Positions 16,982 through 27,212 of a stretch of DNA of 64,000 nucleotides are shown piece by piece. The stretch lies in NCBI GenBank assembly GCA_963708805.1, contig CAVPUA010000003.1, positions 1 through 64,000 on the forward strand. Reading direction: 5' to 3'. Every line of letters starts with the position of its first letter. Position 1 is the first letter of the stretch. Below the pieces are notes generated by a model that was given only the letters and a program-made list of their open reading frames with translations, was not told the origin of the DNA and did no database searches. The position numbers and the translations under genes were made by a program. Origin of the DNA: CAVPUA01 sp963708805. GTDB lineage: Bacteria > Actinomycetota > Actinomycetes > Mycobacteriales > Jatrophihabitantaceae.

Positions 16982-18262
16982 ATGGTTTCCGGCCTGCGTC
17001 TCCTGCCGCCGGTTGAGCCTGCCCGCAGATCGCTGCGCCACATCATCGCGCCGGGCGAGATCGAGACGGTGTTCCAGCCGATCGTCGATGTCGCCACGGG
17101 GCGAATCGTTGCCGCGGAGGCGCTGTCGCGGTTCGCGGCCATCCGACGAATCCACATCGACGAGGTCTTCGCCCTCGCCGGCATCGAGGGCTGGGCGCCC
17201 GAACTGGAAGCCGCGTGCCTGCGCGCCGCGCTCGGTCGGCGCTCGGCCATACCCGCCGACGTGTTGATGACCGTGAACGTCAGCCCCGACATGCTGAGCC
17301 ACCCCGCCATCCAGTTGGCCCTCGAAGGCGATCTGGCCGGCCTGGCCATCGAGATCACCGAGAACGTCTCGCGCGATCCGGCCGCCCTCCAGGAGGCGCT
17401 CGTCGACATCCGCCGTCGTGGCGGGCTGATCGTCATCGACGACGCCAGTAGCGGCTACGCCGGATTGCTGCGGCTGAGCACGCTGCGTCCCGACATCGTC
17501 AAGATCGACCGCAGTCTCGTCACCGGAGCGCGCGGCGACGACGTACGCAGCGTGGTGATCGAGGCGCTCGTGAACCTGTCGCACCGCATCGGCGCCCGCG
17601 TGGTGGGCGAGGGCGTGGAGACACTCGACGACCTGATCGGGTTGGCCGAACTGGACGTGGACCTGGCTCAGGGCTGGGTCACCGGCGTCCCGGCGTCGAC
17701 GCTCCCGACCTCACTGCCCGAGGTCGAGCTCACCTGCCGCCAGTCGCGCAAGGCGATGCTGGCCGGCATGGCCAAGGCCTCGGCCGGCGTACTCGCGAAC
17801 GTCACGACGGCGCTCTCGGCGAGCACCGACATCACCGAACTCCAGGCGGTTCTCGAGGCGGCGTCGAGTCATCTCGGCGTGGACGCGATCGGCCTCTCGC
17901 TGCTCGACGATCACGGCATGCTGCACGAGATCACCGCGGCCGGCACCTCCATCGCCCCCGAGGCGTTCGCGCTGTCGGCCTACCCCGCGACCGAGGAAGC
18001 ACTGCTCACGCAGACGATGATCGAGGCACACGTGGCCGACGCGACCACCGATCTGGCCGAACGCGAGCTGCTCGCGTCCGACGGTTTCGCCAGCCTGCTT
18101 CTCGCTCCGGTGATCGCCAACGGCCGCCGTCGGGGCATCCTGGAACTGCGGACACGCACCCACCGGCTCTGGACCACCGAGGACATGAATCACGCGCGGA
18201 CGGTCGCCGACCACGTGGCCGGCACGCTGCTGCGCATGCCCGCCGTGACGCTGGTCGGCTGA
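16982..18262 (+). CDS. EAL-domain c-di-GMP phosphodiesterase with C-terminal GAF-like domain
   Basis: 426 residues. The EAL domain (about 15-240) has E-A-L-S-R, N-V-S-P, I-E-I-T-E-N, the D-D motif I-D-D-A-S-S-G-Y, K-I-D-R-S-L-V and V-G-E-G-V-E-T, so the metal- and substrate-binding acidic residues and the lysine appear present. The remainder, about 270-425, resembles a GAF sensor domain (G-V-D-A-I-G-L-S-L-L-D-D). No GGDEF partner or transmembrane segment is present. It would hydrolyse c-di-GMP under control of a ligand. ATG 16982 is the start nearest the domain, with GAAAGGTG upstream. Confidence 0.85.
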   Translation: MVSGLRLLPPVEPARRSLRHIIAPGEIETVFQPIVDVATGRIVAAEALSRFAAIRRIHIDEVFALAGIEGWAPELEAACLRAALGRRSAIPADVLMTVNVSPDMLSHPAIQLALEGDLAGLAIEITENVSRDPAALQEALVDIRRRGGLIVIDDASSGYAGLLRLSTLRPDIVKIDRSLVTGARGDDVRSVVIEALVNLSHRIGARVVGEGVETLDDLIGLAELDVDLAQGWVTGVPASTLPTSLPEVELTCRQSRKAMLAGMAKASAGVLANVTTALSASTDITELQAVLEAASSHLGVDAIGLSLLDDHGMLHEITAAGTSIAPEAFALSAYPATEEALLTQTMIEAHVADATTDLAERELLASDGFASLLLAPVIANGRRRGILELRTRTHRLWTTEDMNHARTVADHVAGTLLRMPAVTLVG

Positions 18263-18274
18263 AGGGCAGTCGGG

Positions 18275-18928
18275 CTAGTCGCTCACTCCGGCGCCGGTGA
18301 TACGGCGCGCCTCGACCTCGCGCAGCGGGCGCTCGCGCAACGGTCCGACGAACGGACCGGAACCCACCGGACGCAGACCCGCGATCAACAACTCGAGATG
18401 GCGCCGCCAGGCGTCGGGCGCCACTGCGCGCGTCGTCTCGACCACGCCCCGGGCCGACCACAGCACCAGACTCAGATCGGTTCTCGTCACGTCGTCACGG
18501 ATGCGGCCACAGGTCTGGGCGTCGGTGAGCAGCCGGGCGAGGATCCGGCGGAAGTCGCGCATCGCGTCGAGTTCGGCGTCGGACTGGTCCCACACCTGAT
18601 GCAGACAGCCCAGCTGACCGGCCTGGAACTCGCCGGCGCTCCACAGCAGCTGCTCGAGGCCGGTGCCATCGGTCAGTTCCTCGGCGGTCCGGGCCAGGGC
18701 CCGCAACTCGCGCCGGGCGCCCCCGACCAGCTCGTCGATCAGCGCCTGCTTGGTCGGGAAGCGGCGGTACAAGGTGCCCATGCCGACGCCCGCCAGCCGC
18801 GCGACCTCGTCGACACTGCCGTCCAGGCCGTGTTCGGCGAACACCCGGCCGGCGGCGTCGAGGAGCTTCTCGCGATTCTCGGCCGCGTCCCGACGAAGCG
18901 GCCGGACGTCCGTCTTCGGCTCCGTCAT
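18275..18928 (-). CDS. TetR-family transcriptional regulator
   Basis: 217 residues; the N-terminal HTH contains R-E-K-L-L-D-A-A-G-R-V-F-A-E-H-G and the recognition helix region V-G-M-G-T-L-Y-R-R-F-P-T-K. The C-terminal ligand domain is of the common TetR_C type. It sits 45 nt downstream of an MFS pump gene on the same strand, so it probably represses that pump in response to a substrate. Confidence 0.9.
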   Translation of the reverse strand: MTEPKTDVRPLRRDAAENREKLLDAAGRVFAEHGLDGSVDEVARLAGVGMGTLYRRFPTKQALIDELVGGARRELRALARTAEELTDGTGLEQLLWSAGEFQAGQLGCLHQVWDQSDAELDAMRDFRRILARLLTDAQTCGRIRDDVTRTDLSLVLWSARGVVETTRAVAPDAWRRHLELLIAGLRPVGSGPFVGPLRERPLREVEARRITGAGVSD

Positions 18929-18973
18929 TCGGGAAGATCGCCGACCAGGGTGGCGGCGGCAACCAGCCCCGCT

Positions 18974-20402
18974 TCACCGTGGGCCATAGCCGGCCTGTTC
19001 GGTCTGCAGGGCGTCTCGCGAGATCCGCATACGTGGAATCAGCAGACAGGCCAGCACGGCCAGGACGGACGCGCCCGCCAGCATCAGGAAGCCGTTCGTG
19101 TACCCGGATTCCTTGGGCAGGCCGCTCGGCTGGGCGGCCGAAGTCACGATGCTGGCCATCACCGCGGCGCCGATCGAGCCGCCGATCGTGCGGATGTTGG
19201 CGTTCATGCCGCTCGCCACGCCCGTCTGATGCGACGGAACCGAGTCCACGATGATGTTCGACATGGCGGAGTAGGCCAGGCCGAATCCCGCACCGAGCAG
19301 AGCGGTGGCGACGAGGACCTCCCAGATGTGGTCGTGCGCGAAGGCCAAGATCACGAACGGCGCGACACCGAACACGGCCCCGCCGGTCAGCACGGCCTTG
19401 GCCCCGAATCGGGCCGACAGGGGTCCGGACAGGCTGCCGAAGACGAACATCAACACCGCCATCGGCAGGACCATCAGCCCGGATTCGGTGATCGACGCGC
19501 CGAACCCGTAGCCGGCCGAGGACGGGGTCTGGACGAACTCGGGAAGGAAGGCGAAGACCGAGTACATGCCGACGCCGAAGAGCAGCGCGACGAGATTGGT
19601 GGTCCACACCGCCGGGATGCGCATCATCCGCATGTCGATCAGCGGGGTGACCGAGCGGATCTCGACCACCACCCACGCGACCGCGATCACGATCGACGCG
19701 ATGATCAAGCCGACGACCGAGGTCGACGCCCAGCCCCAGACCGGCGCTTCACTGACGGCGACGAGCAGAGCGACCAGCCACGCCGACAACAGCAGGGCGG
19801 CCGCCCAGCTGATCCTTCCCGGCGTCCGGACCAGCGACTCCGGGACGACGTAGTGGGTGGCCACAGCGGCCCAGGGCGACGATGATGCCGGGGATCCAGA
19901 AAAGCCAGTGGTAGTCGAGGGCATTGACGATCGGGCCGGCCAGGACGAGCCCGAGGCCACCGCCCACCGCGATCAGCGCCGCGATCACGCCGACGGCCCC
20001 GGCCACCTTCTCGCGAGGGAATTCGTCCCGGATGATGCCGAACGACAACGGGATCACGCCGCCACCCACACCCTGGATCGCGCGGGCGACGATCATGACG
20101 CTGATCGACGTGGCCAGCGCGGCCAGGATCGAACCGATCGTGAGCACCACCAGGACGGCGACCAGCACCTTCTTCTTGCCGACCATGTCGCCGACGCGGC
20201 CGAGGATCGGGGTGAACACCGACGCCGACAGCAGATAGGCGGTCAGCACCCAGGTGACGGTGTCCTGGCTGGTGTGCAGGCTGGTCTCGAACAGCGGCAG
20301 CACCGGCGCCACGAGCGACTGCAGCAACGAGTAGGCCGCGGTGCCGACCGCCAGCACCACGAAGGTGACCTGGTAGTGCGACCGCTTGGAATCAACGGAC
20401 AT
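18974..20402 (-). CDS. DHA2-family MFS multidrug transporter (frame-disrupted)
   Basis: The first part (20402 to about 19865) has L-F-E-T-S-L-H-T-S-Q-D-T-V-T-W-V-L-T-A-Y and G-R-V-G-D-M-V-G-K-K, the A-motif; after one shift near 19865 the second part continues with seven or more hydrophobic segments, including A-M-S-N-I-I-V-D and T-G-V-A-S-G-M-N-A. This is a 14-TM EmrB/QacA-like exporter. The TetR gene follows in the same direction. Confidence 0.85.
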
Positions 20403-20509
20403 CGATCAAAGCTCCAGTCAGACAACCGGAACCATCGCTCCGGATCACCTCTGGAGGATATAAGACGATGCGGAGCCCGGGCTCCACATGACTCCGAATG
20501 AAATCCAGC

Positions 20510-21337
20510 TCACACCGGGGCGGCGTGGCCGACCAGGGCGGCCAGCGTCTCGGTGAGCGAGGCGTCGACCTTCACGCTCGCATGATCGTCGCCGCGGGTG
20601 GGGCCCTGGTTGACGATCGCGATCGGAATCCCCCGCTTGGCCGCGCGCAGGACGAACCGATACCCCGACATCACCTTCAGCGACGAGCCCAGCACGAGAA
20701 GGGCACGCGAACGGTCGACGAGCTCGAAGCACCGCTCGACGCGCTCGCGCGGCACGGTCTCGCCGAAGAAGATCACGTCGGGCTTCAGCGGGCCGGCGCC
20801 GCACACAGTGCAGCCGACCATCTCGAAACCGGCCAGCTGCTCGTCGGGCAGGTCGACGTCGCCGTCCGGATTGATCGTCCGTACGTGCGCGTCGAAGTGC
20901 GGATTGGCCTCGCGCAGCCGTAGATCGAGTCCACGCCGATCGCCGACATCACCGCAGTGCACGCAGGTCGTACGGCTCAGCCCCCCGTGCAGCTCGATGA
21001 CGTCACGCGCACCGGCGGCTTGATGCAGGCCGTCGACGTTCTGCGTGATCACCTCGCCGAGCAGGCCGCTTCGCTGCAACTGAGCGACGAAGCGGTGCCC
21101 GTCGTTGGGGAGCGCGTCGGCGATCTGGCGCCAGCCGAGATAGCTGCGCGCCCAGTACCGGTGGCGCGCAACGGGATCGGCCATGAACGCCTGGTAGGTC
21201 ATCGGCGTGTGCCGTCGCAGTGCGCCCGTCGGTCCGCGGTAGTCCGGAATCCCGGAGTCGGTCGAGATGCCCGCGCCGGTCAGGACGACGACCGAGCCGG
21301 CCGCGTCGTCGAGCAGCGCGTGCAGTCGGTCGTCCAC
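20510..21337 (-). CDS. Sirtuin-type NAD-dependent protein deacylase
   Basis: 275 residues. NAD-binding G-A-G-I-S-T-D-S-G-I-P-D-Y-R, the Q-N-V-D-G-L-H motif, the catalytic His in I-E-L-H-G, and a C-x-x-C...C-x-x-C zinc set (C-V-H-C and C-T-V-C) are all visible. It is a class II-like SIR2 enzyme of the cytoplasm. It lies 10 nt downstream of an MFS gene on the same strand. No acetyltransferase partner is adjacent. Confidence 0.92.
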   Translation of the reverse strand: MDDRLHALLDDAAGSVVVLTGAGISTDSGIPDYRGPTGALRRHTPMTYQAFMADPVARHRYWARSYLGWRQIADALPNDGHRFVAQLQRSGLLGEVITQNVDGLHQAAGARDVIELHGGLSRTTCVHCGDVGDRRGLDLRLREANPHFDAHVRTINPDGDVDLPDEQLAGFEMVGCTVCGAGPLKPDVIFFGETVPRERVERCFELVDRSRALLVLGSSLKVMSGYRFVLRAAKRGIPIAIVNQGPTRGDDHASVKVDASLTETLAALVGHAAPV

Positions 21338-21347
21338 CCGATCGAGG

Positions 21348-22788
21348 TTACGACTTGTCGGGGACGGGCGCGTTCCGGTCGGCGAGTTCGTCCGGCGTCA
21401 GCAACGTGTTGCGGATCGTCAACGCGGCCAGAATGCCACCGCCGATACACATCAGCGCGGAGATGATGCCGGCCGTCCGGAACCCGGTCGCGAACGTGTG
21501 GGCGTGCAGGTAGGCGTCGCCGGTCAGGCCCGACACGACGGGCAGGACGGCGACCGCGATCAACCCGCCGGCCCGGGCGACGTCGTTGTTGACCGCCGAC
21601 GCGATGCCGGCGTGCCCACCCGGGGCCGAGCTCATCGCCGTGGACGTCAACGGAGCGACGGTGATGACGAGGCCTAACCCGAGGACCAGGACTCCGGGCA
21701 GCACGCCGGTCAGGTAGTTGTCGTCGGTCGAGGCCCGCGTCATCAGGAACAGACCCACACCGGCGACGACCGGTCCCAGACCCATCTGCAACCGCGGTCC
21801 GATACGTGCGGCGAGCCGCCCCGACCGGGCTGAGAAGAACAGCATCAGAACGGTGAGCGGCAGCAGGGCCACCCCCGACTCGAGCGGCGAGTAGCCCGAC
21901 ACCTGCTGGAGTTCGACGGGCAGCAGGAACAGCGCGCCGGCCAACGCGGCGTAGACGATGAAGGTGACGACGTTGGTCGCGACGAACTGGCGCGACGTGA
22001 ACAAGGCCATCGGCAGCATCGGGTTGGCCGAACGTCGCTCGGTGAGCACGAAGGCGACGAAGCCCACGACGGCCACCACCAGACAGGCGATGATCAGTCG
22101 GGTTGCCCCAGCCGACGCCCGGCGCCTCGATGAGCGGATAGGTGAGTGCGGCCAGTCCGATGACGGCCCAGGCCGCACCCGGCAGATCGATCCGTCCCTT
22201 GCTTTCGGCGTCGAGCGACTCCGGCACGTGCTTCGTCGTGATCCACACGACCGCCGCCGACAACGGCAGGTTGATGAAGAAGACCCACCGCCACGAGCCG
22301 ACGGACAGCAGGTAGCCGCCGACCAGGGGTCCGGCGGCCGAGGCGAGGCCACCGAGCCCCGACCATGCCCCGATCGCACGGGCCCGGTCGGCCGGTACGA
22401 AGGATGCCTGCAGGATGGCCAGCGATCCGGGCGTCAGCAGCGCCCCTCCGATGCCCTGCAGGGCGCGTGCGCCGATCAGGACGCCCGCGGTCGGCGCGAG
22501 GGCGCAGAGGGCCGACGCGACGGCGAACCAGATCACCCCGACCTGGAAGACCTTCTTGCGTCCGTAACGGTCACCGAGCGTGCCGCCGAGCAGTAGGAAC
22601 GCCGCCAGGGTCAACGTGTAGGCGGTGACCACCCACTGCAGGGACGACACTCCGGTGTGGAAGTCCTTGCCGATCCGGGGCAGTGCGATGCCGACCACCG
22701 TCGCGTCCAGGGAGGCCACGCCCGATCCCAGGACCGTCGCCGTCAGCACCCACTTGCCGCGAGCACTGGCGTAGGTCAAGTCGGTCAC
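21348..22788 (-). CDS. DHA2-family MFS transporter (frame-disrupted)
   Basis: Typical 14-TM drug:proton antiporter. The N-terminal half contains L-D-A-T-V-V-G-I-A-L-P and G-D-R-Y-G-R-K-K; an extra C near 22093 shifts the frame, and the second half continues R-L-I-I-A-C-L-V-V to the C-terminus with V-A-P-L-T-S-T-A and G-I-A-S-A-V-N-N-D. It precedes the sirtuin gene by 10 nt. Confidence 0.85.
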
Positions 22789-22847
22789 GCGTTGTCCAAA
22801 TCGTCGGTTCGTCGTCCTGTTCCACAGTTTGCTCCTAGGCTGGAACG

Positions 22848-23495
22848 GTGAGCATCAACTGGGAGACGGTCTCGTCCCTGGCGACCGGCGCGGGCACGCT
22901 CGTCCTGGCTGTCGCGACCTTCGCCTCCGTGCGCTCGGCCAATCGGTCGGCCCGCATCGCCGAGCGGTCGATGATGGAGAGCCTGCGACCGGTGCTGATG
23001 AACTCGCGCCTGGACGACCCTCCGCTCAAGATCAACTTCCGCGACGGCCACTGGATCAAGCTGGCCGGCGGCCAGGCGCACGCCGACGCGACGGACGAGG
23101 CGATCTATCTGGCGGCTTCGCTGCGCAACGCCGGCACGGGCATCGCTGTCATGCAGGCCTGGCGGATGTATCCGGGTGAACGGGTGACCGATCTTGCGAG
23201 CGAGGAGGCTGAGCCGTATCACCACCTGACGCGCGACATCTACATCGCGCCGGGCGATGTCGGCTTCTTCCAAGGTGCGCTCCGCGACCCGGCGGCCGAG
23301 GAGTTCACCGCGGCGCGAAAGGCCATCGAGGCCCGCGAGATGCTGACCGTCCAGCTGATGTACAGCGACCACGAGGGCGGTCAGCGGGCGGTCACGCAGT
23401 TGAACTTCTACGCCCACGAACTCGACGACCAGTCGGTCGGCTGGTTCGCCTCTACTAGCCGCCACTGGAATCTGGATCGGGAGAATCCCCGCTGA
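22848..23495 (+). CDS. Hypothetical protein with one N-terminal membrane segment
   Basis: The 215-residue protein has one hydrophobic stretch at about residues 8-26, then a soluble part with beta-type motifs (A-A-S-L-R-N-A-G-T-G-I-A near residue 88). Similar single-TM proteins of unknown function occur singly in actinomycetes. The 3' end overlaps the ltrA-like gene on the other strand by 41 nt. No function can be assigned. Confidence 0.65.
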   Translation: MSINWETVSSLATGAGTLVLAVATFASVRSANRSARIAERSMMESLRPVLMNSRLDDPPLKINFRDGHWIKLAGGQAHADATDEAIYLAASLRNAGTGIAVMQAWRMYPGERVTDLASEEAEPYHHLTRDIYIAPGDVGFFQGALRDPAAEEFTAARKAIEAREMLTVQLMYSDHEGGQRAVTQLNFYAHELDDQSVGWFASTSRHWNLDRENPR

Positions 23496-24696
23496 CGCGA
23501 AAGCCGCCGGCCACGCCCTCTTCGTGCGGGTGGTGCGGCGGCTGATCGGTGGTGTGATCGAGCACCAGGACGATCAGCAGGATCGCCAGTGCGATCGCGC
23601 CCACGGCCAGCGCGGGCACGGACGTCCCGACCGGAACGAGCGCGAGCAGGACGGCGACGGCGCCGATCCGCGGCCACGGCACGACCTCCCAGACCACCGC
23701 CTTGAACACGGCGTGACCGGCGATGAACAGCGCCGTGCCACCGAGCGTCAACCAGACGACCGCGAGCGAGGGATGCGACCCCGGATCACCCAAGATCAGG
23801 TCGTCGGCCGCCGCGGACGCGATGATGCCCGCGATCATGATCGGGTGCACGAAGTGGTACGCCGAGCGCCCGAGCGCGCCCGGGTCGTCCGATGCGGCGA
23901 TCACCTCGGCCGCGGCGTCCGCGCTGCGGTCGAAGTACATCCACCAGAAGGCGATCGCCCCGAGGAACGCCGCGACGAAGGCCAGCACCTCGGTGAAGGT
24001 CACCTGGTCGAGGTCCGACAGCGTGCCGCCGATCGCGACCACCGACTCCCCGACGGCGATCAGGACGAACGCCTGGCACCGCTCGGCGAAGTGACCGCCC
24101 TCGATCGTCCAGTCCTCGGTGTTCGAGCGACCGAACCACGGTGTGTAGAAGCCGACGGCGCCACCGAACAACTCGACGGCGACGGCCAGCAGCCACAGCA
24201 CCTCCCGAGCGTGGCCGCCGGCCGCCGCACCGGCCAGGGCCAGCACCGCACCGACCGCGCTCCACGTCAGGATTCGCTCGTAGTTGAGGCGCAGACTGAG
24301 CGCCGCCGCACCGTCGCGGCGCAGCGCGACGACGACGAACGCCGTGCGCCCGAGCTGCATGGCGACATACGCGCCGGCCACGACCCAGGCCCGTGAATCG
24401 AACGCGTGCGGCAGGCCGGACGACATGACCAGGCTCGCGAACGACGTGACCAGGAGCAGGACCCGGACGGGCAGCCGGGCCGGGTCGAGCCAGTTCGTCA
24501 CCCACGTCATGTAGACCCAGGCCTGCCAGACCATCGCCAGCAGCAACGTCGACTGCAGCGCGTTCTCGATGTTCAGGTGAACGACGAGCCGGTGCGAGAG
24601 TTGCGTGACCGCGAAGACATAGACGAGGTCGAAGAAGAGCTCGGCGTTGGTGACGCGCTGATCCTGTGAGCGGTCGCGGAGCAGGCTTCCGGTCAC
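23455..24696 (-). CDS. LtrA (low temperature requirement A) family membrane protein
   Basis: 413 residues, about 11-12 transmembrane segments. It begins with R-V-T-N-A-E-L-F-F-D-L-V-Y-V-F-A-V-T-Q, the LtrA signature, and contains F-A-E-R-C-Q-A-F-V-L-I-A-V-G-E-S-V and F-W-W-M-Y-F-D. Function not established. GTG 24696 is preferred because GGAGGGA lies at good spacing; an alternative GTG at 24723 overlaps the stop of the upstream metallo-hydrolase gene. Confidence 0.85.
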   Translation of the reverse strand: MTGSLLRDRSQDQRVTNAELFFDLVYVFAVTQLSHRLVVHLNIENALQSTLLLAMVWQAWVYMTWVTNWLDPARLPVRVLLLVTSFASLVMSSGLPHAFDSRAWVVAGAYVAMQLGRTAFVVVALRRDGAAALSLRLNYERILTWSAVGAVLALAGAAAGGHAREVLWLLAVAVELFGGAVGFYTPWFGRSNTEDWTIEGGHFAERCQAFVLIAVGESVVAIGGTLSDLDQVTFTEVLAFVAAFLGAIAFWWMYFDRSADAAAEVIAASDDPGALGRSAYHFVHPIMIAGIIASAAADDLILGDPGSHPSLAVVWLTLGGTALFIAGHAVFKAVVWEVVPWPRIGAVAVLLALVPVGTSVPALAVGAIALAILLIVLVLDHTTDQPPHHPHEEGVAGGFRVSGDSPDPDSSGG

Positions 24697-24719
24697 GTGC
24701 GATCCCTCCACCGACGAAC

Positions 24720-25361
24720 TCACAAGGTCAGCGACTCCTGCGGGTCGAGGTGCCGGAACTCGGTGCCGTACATCGCCGAGAGCCGGGTGACGTGGCCTTC
24801 GACCATGCCCCGGCCGATGTCGGTCAGCAGGGAATCGTGCAGGTTGAACGCCTGCGGCGCGCGCACCGCGATCGCGTAGTCGATCACCTCGGAGATCTTC
24901 GACCACGGCGCGTGCGTAGGAATCATCAGCGCCTGCACGGGCTTGCCCGGAACGGTGAACGAGTCGCCGGGGTGGAACACGGTGCCGTCGACGAGATAGC
25001 CGATGTTGGCGATCACCGGGATCAGCGGGTGGATCACCGCATGCTGGCTGCCGTACGTCTCGATCGCGAACCCGGCCGCGTCGAACGTCGACCCGGGCTC
25101 GACGGTCGAGACCTGCTCGCCCAGGTCGGCGAGGGACTCGGCCACGCCGCTCGGCGCCCAGACCCGCAACTCGGGGTTGGCGCGGGCGGCCGCCCTGAGA
25201 GCATCCGGATCAAGATGATCAGCGTGTTCGTGCGTGATCAACACGGCGTTCGCGCCGGCGAGGGCGATCTCGTTCTCGGAGAACACCCCGGGGTCGATGA
25301 CGAGCGAGCGGTCACCGTCGTCGAGCCGGACGCAGGAGTGGGTGTACTTGGTCAACCGCAC
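24720..25361 (-). CDS. MBL-fold metallo-hydrolase
   Basis: 213 residues. I-T-H-E-H-A-D-H-L-D is the metal-binding HxHxDH motif, D-P-G-V-F is the N-terminal strand, and H-P-G-D-S-F provides a further ligand; this is the UlaG-like / L-ascorbate lactonase-related subgroup often annotated only as MBL hydrolase. GTG start 2 nt after the DUF5709 stop, with GGAGGAG overlapping that stop, so the genes are coupled. Confidence 0.85.
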   Translation of the reverse strand: MRLTKYTHSCVRLDDGDRSLVIDPGVFSENEIALAGANAVLITHEHADHLDPDALRAAARANPELRVWAPSGVAESLADLGEQVSTVEPGSTFDAAGFAIETYGSQHAVIHPLIPVIANIGYLVDGTVFHPGDSFTVPGKPVQALMIPTHAPWSKISEVIDYAIAVRAPQAFNLHDSLLTDIGRGMVEGHVTRLSAMYGTEFRHLDPQESLTL

Positions 25362-25363
25362 GT

Positions 25364-25765
25364 CTACTCCTCCTCGATGATGTGCATCGCGGCTTCCTCG
25401 GCGCTCGACGCGTAGCCGGCCGGGCCGACATCGAAGGCGACCTCGTCCTTCTCACGGTCAGGGTGCGAACCCTCGTCCGGTGCGACCAGTCGGCCGGCTC
25501 GGGGATCGGCGTTGTCGAAGCTCGCGTCGTCAGCCGAGATGTCGGGCTCCTCCTCGGCGAGCTTGTCGTCGAGGGACTCGCCCTCCAGCGCCTCGAACTC
25601 GGTCGGCGCATCGCGCAGGTTGTGCGGCTCGCGATCGGGCGGGTTGTAGCCCGTCTCGTCTTCCTCGTCCGGGTCGTCGCCGGTCAGGGCTTCGACCGGG
25701 TCGAGGCCGTCGGTGTCGTCGACCGGATCGCCCGACTCGTAAACGCTGTCTCCGAATTCGCTCAT
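25364..25765 (-). CDS. DUF5709 protein
   Basis: 133 residues, very acidic. It contains P-P-D-R-E-P-H-N-L-R-D and E-G-E-S-L-D-D-K-L-A-E-E-E-P-D, the DUF5709 core. No transmembrane segment. Known only as a conserved actinobacterial protein. It leads the DUF5709/MBL/LtrA gene set and is divergent from the photolyase gene (55 nt between starts). Confidence 0.8.
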   Translation of the reverse strand: MSEFGDSVYESGDPVDDTDGLDPVEALTGDDPDEEDETGYNPPDREPHNLRDAPTEFEALEGESLDDKLAEEEPDISADDASFDNADPRAGRLVAPDEGSHPDREKDEVAFDVGPAGYASSAEEAAMHIIEEE

Positions 25766-25820
25766 GCGTCGACTCTGGCACATGCGTGACCGACCGTCGA
25801 CGAGTGGGCATAGTGCAGAC

Positions 25821-27167
25821 ATGGGCAGCGTGCTGTGGTTCCGTCGTGATCTTCGCCTGCGTGACAATCCGGCGCTGCTGGCGGCCGCGGCCGATGGACC
25901 GGTCACCGCCCTGTTCGTCCTGGATGATCAGCTGCGTCGGCCATCGGGTGCCCCGAGGCTCGCCTTCATGTACCGCACCCTGCGCGCGCTGGACGCCGAA
26001 CTTCGCGAGCACGGCGGCGCCCTGGTCGTGCGGCACGGCCACCCCGAGAACGTCGTCGCCGCCGTGGCTCGCGAGACCGACGCGTCCGCGGTGCATGTCA
26101 GCGCCGACTTCGGACCGTACGGTTCGGCCCGGGACGAGCGGGTGGCCGCCGCTCTCGACGTCGAACTGGTGCGCACCGGCTCGCCCTACGCGGTCGCGCC
26201 CGGGCGGGTGATCAAGGAGAACGGCGAGCCGTTCAAGGTCTACACCGCGTTCTATCGCCGATGGTCGGCCCACGGCTGGCGCGCCCCGGCGGTGTCCGGC
26301 GCGGGCCGGGCGCAGTGGCGCGACGATGTCGACTCGGCCGGCATCCCGCACGATCCTCCGCTGCCGACCGGGCTGACGCTGCCGGATGCGGGTGAGGACG
26401 CGGCCCACAAGGCGTGGAAGTCGTTCGTCGGCCAGCGGCTGAGCGGCTATGCCGACCAGCGCGACCGTCCCGACCTCAACACGACGTCACGCATCTCGCC
26501 GTACCTGCACTTCGGCTCGCTGCATCCGCGCACGTTGCTGGCCGAGCTGGGCGCCGACGACGAGACGTTCCGCAAGGAGATCGCCTGGCGCGAGTTCTAT
26601 GCGGCGGTGTTGCACTTCTGGCCCGAGAGCGCGCGGTCGTACTTCCAGCCCGAGCTGGCGGCGATGCGTTACGCGACCGGCAAGCGGGCCGACGACCACC
26701 TCGAGGCGTGGCAGTCGGGACGAACCGGCTTCCCGATCGTCGACGCCGGCATGCGCCAACTGCTCGCCGAGGGCTGGATCCACAATCGGGTGCGGATGAT
26801 CGTCGCCTCGTTCCTGGTCAAGGACCTGCACCTGGAATGGACGGCCGGCGCCCGCCACTTCATGCGGCACCTGGTCGACGGCGACCTCGCGAGCAATCAG
26901 CACGGCTGGCAGTGGACGGCCGGCACGGGGACGGACGCCGCTCCGTACTTCAGGATCTTCAACCCCATCACGCAGGGCAAGAAGTACGACCCGGACGGCG
27001 AGTACGTGCGGCGCTACGTGCCCGAACTGCGCGACGTGCCGACCAAGTACGTCCACGAGCCGTGGACGTCCGAGGACGGTGTGCCGCGCGGCTACCCCGA
27101 GCCGATCGTCGATCACGCCAAGGAGCGGGTGGCCGCGCTCGAGAACTACCGCGCCGTCCGCCCCTGA
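25821..27167 (+). CDS. phrB: Deoxyribodipyrimidine photo-lyase
   Basis: 448 residues, intact. N-terminal L-W-F-R-R-D-L-R-L-R-D-N-P-A-L antenna domain, S-P-Y-L-H-F-G-S-L near residue 220, W-R-E-F-Y-A-A-V, and the FAD-binding W-I-H-N-R-V-R-M-I-V-A and W-Q-W-T-A-G-T-G. It repairs cyclobutane pyrimidine dimers with blue light. The ATG at 25821 is the family start. Confidence 0.95.
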   Translation: MGSVLWFRRDLRLRDNPALLAAAADGPVTALFVLDDQLRRPSGAPRLAFMYRTLRALDAELREHGGALVVRHGHPENVVAAVARETDASAVHVSADFGPYGSARDERVAAALDVELVRTGSPYAVAPGRVIKENGEPFKVYTAFYRRWSAHGWRAPAVSGAGRAQWRDDVDSAGIPHDPPLPTGLTLPDAGEDAAHKAWKSFVGQRLSGYADQRDRPDLNTTSRISPYLHFGSLHPRTLLAELGADDETFRKEIAWREFYAAVLHFWPESARSYFQPELAAMRYATGKRADDHLEAWQSGRTGFPIVDAGMRQLLAEGWIHNRVRMIVASFLVKDLHLEWTAGARHFMRHLVDGDLASNQHGWQWTAGTGTDAAPYFRIFNPITQGKKYDPDGEYVRRYVPELRDVPTKYVHEPWTSEDGVPRGYPEPIVDHAKERVAALENYRAVRP

Positions 27168-27178
27168 GCCCGGGCACT

Positions 27179-27204
27179 GGTGCGGATCGGTGCGATCCGG
27201 CACC
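27179..27204. terminator. Hairpin between convergent genes
   Basis: GGTGCGGATCG pairs with CGATCCGGCACC, with one bulged base and a 3-nt loop, between the stops of the photolyase and aldose epimerase genes. Confidence 0.45.
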
Positions 27205-27212
27205 GAGTCTCT

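Noticed and set aside
16085..18214. Long minus-strand frames opposite the binding protein and EAL genes
   Set aside because: High-GC shadow frames; the plus-strand genes carry lipoprotein and EAL motifs, starts with RBS and a terminator.
18398..19885. 495-codon plus-strand frame
   Set aside because: Shadow opposite the TetR and MFS genes; composition H/D/R/Q-rich with no domain.
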